A stretch of DNA of 64,000 nt from Taeniopygia guttata (GCF_048771995.1 NC_133028.1:69991501-70055500), one strand, 5' to 3'. Shown: positions 50,157 through 60,900, counted from the stretch's first letter. Program-made: numbers and translations. The notes: generated by a model not told the origin, from the sequence alone.

Positions 50157-50224
50157 ATGCTGCACTCACCTCTGCGGACACGTGCCGAGCTCTCACTGCA
50201 GGAACCCCTCAGGCCTCCGTGGCT
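50157..50224 (+). CDS. Possible internal exon of an unrecognised gene
   Basis: A strong acceptor (TTTTTTTCCTTTCAG) and a GTGAGT donor enclose 68 nt. In the phase left by the exon at 44531 it reads DAALTSADTCRALTAGTPQA. Product unknown; splice signals are good, coding status doubtful. Confidence 0.25.
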
Positions 50225-50917
50225 GTGAGTTCATGTTCTTCTCTCTGGGGAATTGAAATAATTGCTGGTTAATTGCAGAAATGTTTTCTGGAGCCTTTCC
50301 CCTTTTGTGCCCCTGTGCTGTGTGGGACAAGGGCAGAGGAGCCTCGGGCTGGAAAGGGGCAGGAGAAGGCAAAGGGACCCCCTGGTGTCCCCAGGGCTGT
50401 GTGGGGAACAGAAGGGACACTGTGGGGCACGGGGAGGTGAGGAGTGACAGTCTGGGGCCAAATCCCAGCTCACCCGCAGGGAAATAAGGGAGGGACATTT
50501 TGGAGGGGAAAGCTGAGGCCATGAGTTCACCCAGCCTGGCCCAGTTGTGTTCGCACAAAGTGGCACCGGAGGCGAAGGTCAATCCAGAGCCCACCCTGCT
50601 CAACCTCTGAGTCCCAGAATAAATTCTACAAGCTGCCCGTTGAGGGACTAAAAATACATAAAAGCAGAACCAAGAGCAATCCAGAAGGTTCCTGGGAATC
50701 CCATTACAGTGTTGTCACAGCCTTTTTAACAGAGCTGCAAGTTTTTTATTTCAACGCTGCGTTTCTCTGCTGGGATCATTCACTCCATGGGCTGTGGGGA
50801 CTTTTTGGGTTTGAACTCCCTCTCGGTGGCCTTGACACTGCTCAGGAGCTGGAGGAAAAGCAGAGTCAGCGCTCCTGGCAGGGGCAGGGAGTTTTCACCC
50901 AGAGCAGATGCAGCAGC
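50225..50917. other. No gene recognised
   Basis: GC rises steadily toward the CpG island. Long open frames on both strands here reflect low stop-codon density and show no domain. Confidence 0.4.
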
Positions 50918-51200
50918 TGCCCACCAGCCCAGCCAGGAGGGATCTGCTTTGGCTCCTGCAGGGACAGAACGTGTTCAGCTGCTCCAGGTGACATTCCAGC
51001 AGCCTCATCTCCCATCCAGCCCAGCCAGGAGGGATCTGCTTTGGCTTCTGCAGGAACAGAAGTGTTCAGCTGCTCCAGGTGACATTCCAGCAGCCTCATC
51101 TGCCATCCAGCCTGGCCAGGAGGGATCTGCTTTGGCTCCTGCAGGGACAGAAGAGTTCAGCTAATCCAGGTGACATTCCAGCAGCCTCATCTCTCATCCC
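50918..51200 (+). repeat. 92-bp tandem repeat, three units
   Basis: Three successive units of 91-92 bp share CCAGGAGGGATCTGCTTTGG, TGCAGG.ACAGAA and CAGGTGACATTCCAGCAGCC. The units differ by a few bases each. No coding function assigned. Confidence 0.88.
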
Positions 51201-52328
51201 TGCTCCCACCCCTCCTGCTCTCAGCTCCCACCCAGCCAGCTGTGCCAAGGGAATTTGTCCCACCAGCAGCAGGGGAAGGACACGAGCTCCCATCCTGGCA
51301 CTTGGATTGTCCCTCTGGGCAGTGCTGGCTGCTGGGATTTAGATCATTCCATACATTTGGCTGCTGAAATTTCCCAGCCCAGGGGCTTCAGCACAAAGAT
51401 TGTTCTGTGTGGTGCCCAGATTTGGGGTTCAGTATCAGCTTTGCTAGTTCAGATGAATTATACCCATAGCCCCAAATTCCCTGCTGAATTCCTGCTGGAA
51501 TAACCTGACAGTGCCTCATGGAAATTCCCATGCAGAGCTGCCACTTTAGCACCAGCTGTGTCAGGAACCAGCAGAGGTTCCAGGGAAGCTCAGTGGGACA
51601 AGGACAGGTTTATATTCCATAGAATTTACTATTTAAAACCCTCATCCCCCAGCCCCAGGGATGTCTCTGGGGTCACTTGACAGAGTTCCCTGGAATTCAG
51701 CTGATTTCACCCCCTGGAGCTCAGGCTCCAGTTGATGTTTTAAAGCAGGACAAGGCGGTGGCTGGATGCGCTCCCAGCCTGTGCTGAGGCAGAACATCTC
51801 TCCTGCAGAAGCTCCGCTCCTTTCAGAGCCTCAGCAGCGGCCTCTGCATGGCCTTTTCCCTCAGGAAAGAGATGCACATCCCTGCCTGCAGCACACCTCC
51901 AGTGGGACCCACCTGTGAGAGTTTTCCATCACTTCTGCACCTCCTGCTGGCTCCCTGGAAATCTCCAGACATCATTGCACTCGAACCTCTGATTTTAAGG
52001 CATCTCCGGGGCTATGGCTTGGCATTTAGTATCTGCAAGGAAAGATTGCCTTGGCTTTAATGCTGCTGGTGGATGATAGCCTCAGGCTGGAAAAGAGGGA
52101 GGAGATTTGGGGAGGCTGGGACATACCTGGCAGCTGTGTGGGAGCTCAGGGAGGTCAGAACCAGGAATTGCTGTCTGAGCTGCTCTGCAAGCATCTGTAC
52201 CTCCATTCCCAGGTAATGCCAGCCGTTCCCTGGGGTCCCTCTAGGCTGTCGGTGGCGTCTGTCCGGGCTGAAGCATCCCTGCGTGCCTGTGGGGAGCAGC
52301 CCCTGGCCGAGGAGCCACGGGCAGCCCT

Positions 52329-52814
52329 TCAGCCGCGTCCGTGCCAGCGCTGTCCGGTGCCCCGGTTGGGCACGCTGCGAGCCACGGGCCGGGCACGGCA
52401 GCTCCTGCCCTGCCGAGCCAAGGACCGGAGGTGCTCTCTGCCCTCCGGGGGCTCCGGGCTCCTCCAGCCCCGCACCGGGCGCAGCCGGAGCGGGAGCGGC
52501 GGCCCCGGCAGAGCGGCGATGCCGGTCCCGATCCCAGCCCCGATCCCGCCCCGATCCTCCGGCCCCGGCACCCCCACCCCGCCCGCCGAGGAAGGAGCGG
52601 CTCTGCCCGGCTCCCACAGCAGACACCGGCGGGACCGGGGCCCAAATCCCCGGGCCCAGATCCCGTTCCAGTCCCACCTGAGCACCTCGGACACCGCGCA
52701 GCGCCGGGAGCAGCCCCGATCCGATCTCCGCACGGCGCTCCGAGCGCCGGTCCCGTCGCAGCCCGGGCCGAGCATCCCCCGCAGAACGTGAGGCGGGCGC
52801 GGATCCGCCGCCAT
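52329..52814 (-). CDS. Possible first exon starting MAADPRPPH, minus strand
   Basis: The ATG lies inside AAATGGCGGCGG, a YY1-like motif that often overlaps the start codon of housekeeping genes. The frame reads MAADPRPPHVLRGMLGPGCD and may splice at a GTGGGA donor near 52677, well before the frame ends. I recognise no family. In DNA of this composition an open frame is weak evidence. Confidence 0.25.
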   Translation of the reverse strand: MAADPRPPHVLRGMLGPGCDGTGARSAVRRSDRGCSRRCAVSEVLRWDWNGIWARGFGPRSRRCLLWEPGRAAPSSAGGVGVPGPEDRGGIGAGIGTGIAALPGPPLPLRLRPVRGWRSPEPPEGREHLRSLARQGRSCRARPVARSVPNRGTGQRWHGRG

Positions 52815-52839
52815 TTACGGGCGGGGGGCGGGGGGGCGG

Positions 52840-54025
52840 GGCCAGCACAGGTGCGCGCACAGGTGCGCGGGGCCCCAGCGCGCCTGCGCGGGGCGGGGCC
52901 GGGGGGATTTAACCCGCGGGGAGGGCCGGGCAGAGCCATTTGCTCCTCAGCGCTCGCGGGGGGAGGTTGCGCCCGGCCGGGCCCCTTTATCTCTTTTTCT
53001 CTATATTTCATTTCTTCTGTGTTTCTTTTCTTTTGCGTTTCTTTTTCTCTATACTTCTCCTCTCTACCCTCCCTTCCTCCCCTCCCCCACCCCCTACACC
53101 CTCCCCCCCCCAAACCCCCCCCCTCCCTCTCCCCCCTAGCCCTCCCCTCCCTCCCCCCCCGGGCGGTCCCCCCCCCCACACCCCCTTCTTTCTTCTCTTT
53201 ATATTCCCCTACTCACCCCACCACTACCCTATTCCTCCATCCTGTCCCTCTTCCTTCCCTCCCCAGCCGGGATCCCCCGCGCCCCCTTTCCCTGCTCCCC
53301 TTCCCCCCTGCACACGTTCCGCCTCCTTCCCCAAACCTGCCTTCAATCCTTCCTTTCCTTCCTCCACCCTGCCTTCCCCCCCAGCCCCCTCCCCAATTGC
53401 CCCGCACACCCCGACCTCTCTCCCCCTGCCCCCTGTCCTTGTCCCCTTCCCCTCGACTGCCGCTCTGCTCCCCTGTTCTCGTTCCCCATTCCCTTTCTCC
53501 TTCTTTCCTCGCAGCCGCGGGGCTCGGGGTGCCGGTTAATAAAGCCCAGAGGGCCGGAGCCCGGCACCCCCCGCCCTCGCTGGGGTCCCCACACGGGGCA
53601 GGAGCCGCTCTGCGGTCCCCCCATTCCAGTGTAATACACCGCCCGACACTGCCGGGGCTCCGGCTTTCCCGACATCACACTGGGGGTCGGGCTGGGGGGC
53701 AGGGGGTTGGGGTTAGGGGGGTGGGGGGGTCAGGGAGGGCCCCCTCATTAGGAGGGGGTCCTGGGGGGGGGGGGGGGTGGGGGTTAGGAAGGGCCCCCTC
53801 CGGAGGAGGGGGTCCCGGGGGGGGGGGTCGGGGGGGCCCCCTCCGGAGGAGGGGGTCCCGGGGAGGGGGGTGGGGTGGAGGGGGGGGGGGGCCTCCCCCC
53901 TCCAACCCCGCCCCCCTCCCCGGGACCCCCTCCTCCGGACGGGGTCGGCCCCGGCCCCCTCCCGGGGACCCCCTCCTCCGGACCGGGGCCCGGGGGGAGG
54001 GAGGGGGGGCGGGTGGGGGGGGTCA
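52840..54025 (+). repeat. Left arm of a large imperfect inverted duplication
   Basis: Inverted partner of 54100-54990. Landmarks in order: CGCCTGCGCGGGGCGGGGCC (52881-52900), GATTTAAC (52907-52914), GCCATTTGCTC, a 500-bp pyrimidine tract, TTTCCTCGCAG, AATAAAGCCCAGAGGGCCGG (53538 on), GACATCACACTGGGGGTC and repeated TCCGGAGGAGGGGGTCC blocks. The pyrimidine tract is about 290 bp longer than in the right arm. Confidence 0.9.
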
Positions 54026-54099
54026 GGGCAGGAGGGCCGCTGGTGTGTGTGTGTTTTTTTTTACGTCTGTTACGCCGCAGAGTGACGTGCCCCCCTCTG
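54026..54099. other. Spacer of the inverted duplication
   Basis: About 75 bp of unique sequence between the arms, with a (GT)n/T-run and TTACGTC...GTGACGTG, a CRE-like ACGTC/GACGT pair. Confidence 0.7.
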
Positions 54100-54990
54100 C
54101 TTCCCCCCCCACCCCACCCGCCCCCCCTCCCTCCCCCCGGGCCCCGGTCCGGAGGAGGGGGTCCCCGGGAGGGGGCCGGGCCGACCCCGTCCGGAGGAGG
54201 GGGTCCCGGGGAGGGGGGTGGGGTTGGAGGGGGGGAGGCCCCCCCCCCCTCCACCCCACCCCCCCTCCCCGGGACCCCCCCCTCCGGAGGGGGCCCCCCC
54301 CGACCCCCCCCCCCCGGGACCCCCTCCTCCGGAGGGGGCCCTTCCTAACCCCCACCCCCCCCAGGACCCCCTCCTAATGAGGGGGCCCTCCCTGACCCCC
54401 CCCACCCCCCTAACCCCAACCCCCTGCCCCCCAGCCTGACCCCCAGTGTGATGTCGGGAAAGCCGGAGCCCCGGCAGTGTCGGGCGGTGTGTTACACTGG
54501 AATGGGGGGACCGCAGAGCGGCTCCTGCCCCGTGTGGGGACCCCAGCGAGGGCGGGGGGCGCCGGGCTCCGGCCCTCTGGGCTTTATTCGCCGGCACCCC
54601 CAACCCCGCGGCTGCGAGGAAAGAAGGAAAAGGGGACGGGAAGAGAGGAGGGAGAGCGGGGGAATGGAACGGAGGAGCGAAGCAGGGACAGGAGAGGGAG
54701 AAGTGGGGGGGTGAGTTTAGGGGAGAAAAAACAGAAATATGGAGAGAAGGAAGGGTAGAGGGTGGGACGGGAGGAGAAGCCGAAAGGGGACGAGAAGGAA
54801 AGGGGGGAAGAGAAATAAGGGTAATACGAGCAGAAGGAAGGAAGGGTAGAGAGGGAGAAAGAGAGAACCCACCCGTCCGCACCGAGCTCAGCGTGAGCAA
54901 ATGGCGGTTGCGGCGATTCTCGGCAGTTAAATAACCTCGGCCCCGCCCCGCGCAGGCGCCCTGCGGCCCCGCGCACCTGTGCCAGAGCGG
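54100..54990 (-). repeat. Right arm of the large imperfect inverted duplication
   Basis: Read on the minus strand it repeats the left-arm order: GC-box cluster (54939-54958), TATTTAA (54927-54933), GCCATTTGCTC, pyrimidine tract, TTTCCTCGCAG, AATAAAGCCCAGAGGGCCGG and the TCCGGA blocks. Substitutions and length changes separate the arms. Confidence 0.9.
54899..54990 (-). promoter_or_regulatory. Promoter-like outer end of the right arm
   Basis: On the minus strand: the NRF1-like string GCGCCTGCGCG, a GC box GGGCGGGGCC, then a TATA-like TATTTAA about 10 bp further. The CCAAT array lies directly upstream. The left arm has the mirror version with GATTTAA. Confidence 0.5.
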
Positions 54991-55014
54991 GCCCCGCACC
55001 TGGAGCTCCGCCCC

Positions 55015-55353
55015 GGTGCCGCCCAATGGAGGCGGGGCCATGGCTCCCGGTGCCGCCCAATGGAGGCGGGGCCATCGCTCCCGGTGCCGCCCAATGCAGG
55101 CGGGGCCACCGCTCCCGGTGCCGCCCAATGGAGGCGGGGCCACCGCTCCCGGTGCCGCCCAATGGAGGCGGGGCCGCCGCTCCCGGTGCCGCCCAATGCA
55201 GGCGGGGCCACCGCTCCCGGTGCCGCCCAATGGAGGCGGGGCCACCGCTCCCGGTGCCGCCCGATGGAGGCGGGGCCATCGCTCCCGGTGCCGCCCGATG
55301 GAGGCGGGGCCATCGCTCCCGGTGCCGACCAATGGAACGGGGCCATCGCTCCC
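55015..55353. repeat. Ten-unit, 34-bp array of CCAAT and GC boxes
   Basis: Unit core GCCGCCCAATGGAGGCGGGG. Every unit carries a GC-box-like motif and eight of ten have an intact CCAAT; units 8 and 9 read CCGAT. Units 3-4 and 6-7 share the same variants, pointing to a three-unit (102-bp) duplication inside the array. It begins about 25 bp outside the right arm. NF-Y and Sp1 binding is inferred from motif. Confidence 0.93.
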
Positions 55354-56600
55354 GGCCCCGCCGGGGCGGTGTCCAGGGTCGCTGGTTCGGTTCCCGGCGG
55401 TGCCGGTTCGACTCCCGGCGGGCGGGGTCTGGGTCTCTCCCGGGGCGGTGCTGGGGCCGGGATCGGGATCGGGACCGGGACCCGGCTCCGGGCTGGGCGC
55501 CGGGGCCGATCCGCCGGCGGCGGCGATTTCCCGGTTCTGACTGAAACCGGCCGGGGCTTGGGACCCCCGTGCCGGCCCCAGCACCCCCAAACCCCGCCGC
55601 TCCCCGCCGTGCCAGAGAATTTTCCTTTTTCCAGCATAAGCCGAGGATAAATTTTTATGAGAAAACTCAAAACTCAGTGTGCGGGATCTGAGGGGAGAGG
55701 AGAGATTCTGGTGTAAATTCAAAACGCATTGTGAAAAACAACACGGAACAGCTCATTTCCTCTCCCAGACTGGTTTCTGTGACTGCTCCGGTGGCATCGG
55801 CAGCCTGTGGGGCTGGAATGACTTGCCAGGTGCTAAGCACGACAGAAAATAACGGGAAAACTCCCCGGATCTGGCAGCGGAGCCTCTCAGCAGTGCCCCG
55901 AAAGCCCAGCAGTGCCCAGCACCTCTGGGTGGAAGCTGAGGGGCTCCAGCACAGCCCCTCTGCAGTGTTCCTCTGGAGCCGACACTGCCCAACATCCCTG
56001 ACCAGGGTTTGGGGGTCCCAGCACAGCCCCCTGGCACAGCCCCCCGGCTTCTTCAAGTTCCTTTTAACCAGGATGATTTTCTTGGTGGCCTCAGCCACTT
56101 TCTGTGGGATCTCTCTTCTTCCTCCCTCACCAAATTCCTACTGTCAAAATCCAGCTTGAGGCTTAGCTCCCCATCCCCTCAGTCTCTCCAAGGAATTGGG
56201 CTTGGATTTCTCAATCCAGCAGGGCAGAAACGCTCTTGTCCTTACTGTATATCCTAATTGCAGTAATTGCTTAAGAAATAATAGAAAGAAATTAAAGGAA
56301 TGAAGAGAAATTAAATAAGAGCTGCCAGCTCCAACTAAGGGATGCTCAAACCCCTTATCAATCATTTGCTTTAATTAACCAACACAAACAAAGTAATTAA
56401 CACCACATTGATACAGTATGATTCTTTTTTATTGATGTATAGATAAATATTACAGAATGTAAAAATCTTTGTAAACCCAGAAAACTCAAGAGATAGACAG
56501 GGCACAGCTGCAGAGTATTGGGGTTCAGGGGAAAAACCCCGAAGTTTTCAGTGTTCAGCATCTTCCACCGTGTCTTCATTGACAGCAAACACGGTTCAGC
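55354..56600. other. Falling edge of the CpG island, no gene recognised
   Basis: GC-rich to about 55620, then ordinary sequence. I see no exon with confidence. Confidence 0.4.
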
Positions 56601-56913
56601 CTCAGGAAGGGATTTTACAGATCCTGGTCTCACCTCAGCCTTTCAGCAGGTACAGTCTGCAGGGAGAGGGAAGAAAAAGGGTCAGAATGGGAAGCCTACT
56701 TCCAGAAAATCATCACCATTCATAAAGCAGTAAGCAGAGCTGTAAGAACTTCCCCAAAGATTAATTTCCCTGCAGGCTGAGGGCTCTAAGTTGAAGCACA
56801 GGCTGGACCTGCCATGGACAGACTCCAGGAACCCCAGAAGTAAAAGCTACTGGGCCAATTCCATAAAACATTCCAAAATCAGGCTCCTAGGATGTGGCCA
56901 TTTCTTCTCTCAC

Positions 56914-56975
56914 CTGGTGGTGGAAGCACAAGTAATGATCTTCCCTGCTGTGGGTTTTTTGGGATCTGCAGTGAA
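56914..56975 (-). other. Exon-like segment, minus strand
   Basis: 62 nt between TCTTCTCCCTGCAG and GTGAGAG, open in all three frames (one reads FTADPKKPTAGKIITCASTT). With 57900-57969 upstream and an acceptor at 56657-56658 leading to an early stop, it could be the 3' end of a minus-strand gene. Product not recognised and frame not decidable. Confidence 0.3.
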
Positions 56976-57899
56976 CTGCAGGGAGAAGAAAACAAAGCCC
57001 AAGTATTTCCCATGACTGGAACAGAAAAGTGGGGAAAAGGGATGCAGGGGCACTCCTGGGGTGAGAACTGGGATCCATCCTCTCCACACCAATAAAGCAG
57101 CGACTGAGTGACAAAGCCTTTGAGAACAGTTTGCTGGGATTCATAAGAAAACTAAGTTTTATTTTGGCAATAAAGCCAAGCTGGTTATCACCTCATCAGC
57201 CGGGTACAGCAGCAGCATCTGCAGGGAATCTCTGTGCTGCAGGGCTGTGCCACTGGCCATTATAACAGTTCCCACCTGGCCCTTCACAAGGCAAGGTGGT
57301 TTTCCATACAGCAAATGTTTTTCTGAATTAAGAAGATAGCACTACACTCAACTGGAGAAGAAAAAAGTGAGATCTGTTAAAGTTTCCTAAGACAGGCAAA
57401 AAAGAAAGCCAAATAAAACTAAACCAAAAACTAACATAACAATGAAAAAAAAAAAACATATCAAGCATATTTCAAGAGAGTTTAAATTGGTATGAAGTGA
57501 CTTAGAAAGCTTGAAAAGCTGCAATGCTGCAAAAATCTAATGCTGCAAAAAAAGCCTTTTCTTACATCACATTTTAGCCCTAAACTTGCAAAAAACCCCT
57601 GCCAAACTAACAATTCACCACATACAGTTCTTGAGTCTTTCCTGTCTTTGAGCACGAGTCAGGCTAAAGCTATTGAGACAAGAAAAACATAAGTGACTTA
57701 ATGCTGCTCCTTTGGAAATTACAGAATCACAGGGAGGGTTTTCCTTAACTTAGGAAAATGCACACCCAATTCATCAGGTACTGAATAGCAGGGAAGTCAG
57801 GAGATAAATGTTTTGCTTTCAGAGACAAAAATTTAAATAAATATTACATTAAACCAGAAGTTTACCTGCAGCTCAGCGTGTATTTCCTGTCACACTCAC

Positions 57900-57969
57900 C
57901 AGTGCAGAGCAGCCACAACCACTCGATGGTGCTCAGCCTTGGCTCCAGGACTTTGAATATCACATCCAC
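57900..57969 (-). other. Exon-like segment, minus strand
   Basis: 70 nt between CTGTTTTGCAG and GTGAGT. Two frames are open, one reading VDVIFKVLEPRLSTIEWLWL. Compatible in phase with 56914-56975. No family recognised. Confidence 0.3.
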
Positions 57970-57999
57970 CTGCAAAACAGCCAGGAATAGCTGGACAAC

Positions 58000-60900
58000 C
58001 TTCAGTCTCCACAGTCAACTTCTTTACACTATTTGCTCCCAGCTCTTCCTACCTGCAGTCACAAGATTTTAGTAGAGCAAAACATCAACTTGATTTATGA
58101 TGTTAGATTTCAATACAAAGCTACAGCAAAAGCATTGGGTCCATTTGCATGAAAGGCAAGAAGAAAACATGACCAAAAGTTAAGATCTGTAGAAGTGAAT
58201 CAGAACTAGAAACAACATACAAAATTTCTGAGACATAAATAGGAACCTTATAAACAGAAAATGTTAATTACCATGAAAATTGAAGGAAAAGTTACTGAAA
58301 ATCTTGCATAACACAAGATACCAATGCCATGCTACAATGCACTGAATTACTCTGGGTGAAATAAGCTGTTCTGAAGAAACTAGTGAAGAATATTAAGGAG
58401 CTGCCAGGAACCATGCACTGCTTGGAGAGAAGGGTTTGTGATCCAGCTGGCACTTGCCCACCCTGTCCCTGGGTTACAGGGCACCCATCTCAGTTTAAAA
58501 CATCCTGAGGAATAACACGAGTGACCAGCAAGAAGTGAGGATTGCGTTTTCAGGGCTGCTCCTACACCTCTGCCATACATGAACACTCATTGCCAGGAGA
58601 TGTTTTCACTCCCCAGGCAGCCCTTCCAATTCCAGTAGATGGAAGCAAGTTGAAGGTTAATAAATGTAAGTATTGTGGAGTGGTAGGTGCTAATCTTGCA
58701 CAGGGAAAATGTTGCGTACCTTGTCCCACTGACCTGGTTTTGTTTCCTTGCAACCAGCGCCTGGTTTGTATGAATGGGTGTTATCCTTCAGGCTGGATAA
58801 TTACTAATAAACACACTGGGCTTTATCTTACAGTATTTGAAGCTCTAAGACTGCTAACACTAATTCTTGTTTACAAGGACAGATTTTTTTTGAGTCATTT
58901 GCTACGGGGAAATTTGATGACTTGTGAATCTGCAGTGTGGGGTGTTAGTTACCTGTGTGCTGCTGTCACCAAAGTTCACTGAAAGAGCAGAGGTTTTCAT
59001 TAAAAATACTGTGTTTTCATCTTGGGACAAGGCTGACATTGCAACTGGTAAACATTCAGACTTTTAGTAGAGGGAATGTGTGTTTCCAGTAGCCAGGAAC
59101 AATAAGCTGCAAACATATTCTTTGGCCTTTCCTCCTTTGATTTAGTGCTGCTGAACTAATAAAATAATAGTGACCATTATTGTGCAAATGCTTTGCTGCT
59201 GTGGAAACTGATTCTGCTGGGCTTTGCAGTTTATTTCCAAAGGATATGAAGTAGCATTCACCCATCTGACTTTGCCATAGCTCGTTCCATTTCACACCTG
59301 GCTTTGCACAGTTAAACAGCAGTGTCTTGTTATGGCTACTTGTGGTGGCAAATGATTTTGGTTTTTCTAATGTAACTGCACTGGTCAGGTTTTGCTAAGA
59401 TAAAATGACAAGCTGCATCCCAGTGGGTTAACCGAGGGTGATGGGTGGACTGACAAAGACCAAGGAGTCTTGGAGTCACTTGGGCTGCAGGCAGTGCTTT
59501 CCCTTGATTTGTCAAACCTCTGCCTGTGGTTGTGTCTTCAGTTCATTAACAAAGTTACAGGCTTTACTCATCACTCTTTAGTTTACTGAAGATGGCTGCA
59601 ACTGTTCGGATGTGGATTCAGAGACTAGAATTGTTTTTCCCAAGGTTATCACAGTGAAATTATTACATATTCCAGGAAAATGTGATGGCCTTTCAGAATA
59701 TCTTCATGTCTCTCTCACTAACAATGCAAGAAACTGCCATTCTGATGGTGAAGGTTGAATTCTGTGTTAGGAGTTGCTTGTCCTTCGCTTGCTTGGACAG
59801 CAGTAGGAAAAAGGAGTAGAAAATTACTCTGTACCACCTCTAGGAAAGTTCTGCTGTGCATTCAGATCAGCCGAGGGTTTATTGCCTCCAAATTTGGAGC
59901 ACCACACCTTAAAGAAAGTGGTGTGATTATCCACATCCTTCCCTACAGAAAACCCTGCACTCTAATGTTGTAGAGCAACATTTGGTGCTGCTGAGACCAG
60001 GCAAATTATGAGCAGCTCCTCTGCTTCTCTTAATTTTAAAGTTAGGGCAGATGATTACCCCCAAATTCCACTGGGGAAACCCCAAACTGCTTAGCTAAGC
60101 TGGATGTAAGTCTCTGGCATGTGGCTGGTGTAGCAAAACCCAAAAATCAGGAATAAACCTTTCCCCTCTTTTCTCCTTAATAACATTTTTCTACCATTTG
60201 GATCACCTGGTGCGTAACAGAGGTGGCATTTGTGTTGTGGCACTTCCCTCTCTGGCAATTGATGGGGTATTTTTCTTCAGCTGCCTGTTTTATTGACATT
60301 TGTAGAAACTGTGCTTCTGAGGCAAGATGCTTGTCCTCTGTTAAATTTAATTGAAATTTGTTGACAGTTTTGTGGAGGAAATTACCCCATATGTGCCTAA
60401 TTATATATAATTATTATATATTATATATAATTATATATATATATATAATATATATATATATAATTATATATAATAAATCAGCCTTATTTCCATTAAAAAG
60501 CAGGGTAAACAGATCTCATCGTGACTTTTTAGTCCCACTTGTTCTGACCCCCCCAAAAGAAATAGAGAAGTCTGCCACCTTTCAGGCATTTTTATACTCT
60601 AAGAAGATGTAAATAGACATTTTTCCATGTCAGCAGCCTAGGAGGAATAGAGAGTGCATCCTCTTGGTGCTATTATTCTTCCTTCTCCAAATACCAGTGG
60701 GAGAACAGTGGGTTACAAGTTCTAATGAAAACACCAAGGGAAACCATTCCCAACAGCTGGTTGGGATTTTTCATTGTTTGGAGTAAAGGTACCAGTCAAG
60801 CAATGAATAGACTTTGCTGTCTTTGCATAACATTTACATTCTTATTCCCTGAGAAGCTGCTGCTGGGATTATCAGCTCCATGTGCTCAGGGACATTGTAC

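Larger units (their letters stand above)
52200..55620. promoter_or_regulatory. Extreme GC-rich CpG island
   Basis: About 3.4 kb of very high GC with abundant CpG, GC boxes and G- or C-runs of 8-14 bases. It contains the inverted duplication, its two promoter-like ends and the CCAAT array. Long open frames on every strand are composition artefacts. Confidence 0.85.

Noticed and set aside
50900-51200. CRISPR-like array
   Set aside because: Units are full tandem repeats without unique spacers, in vertebrate DNA.
52341-54377. 678-codon plus-strand open frame
   Set aside because: It crosses the pyrimidine tract and G/C-runs of the inverted duplication and consists of Pro/Ser/Gly/Arg repeats. Several overlapping frames are equally long, so it is a composition artefact.
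55405-55415. GGTTCGACTCC, a perfect tRNA B-box string
   Set aside because: No A box, acceptor stem or cloverleaf around it; a chance match in GC-rich sequence.
54070-55722. 550-codon minus-strand open frame with repeated GGTGSGGPASIGRHRERW
   Set aside because: The repeats are the translated 34-bp CCAAT/GC-box array; 34 is not a multiple of 3, so the phase changes from unit to unit. No splice or start logic.
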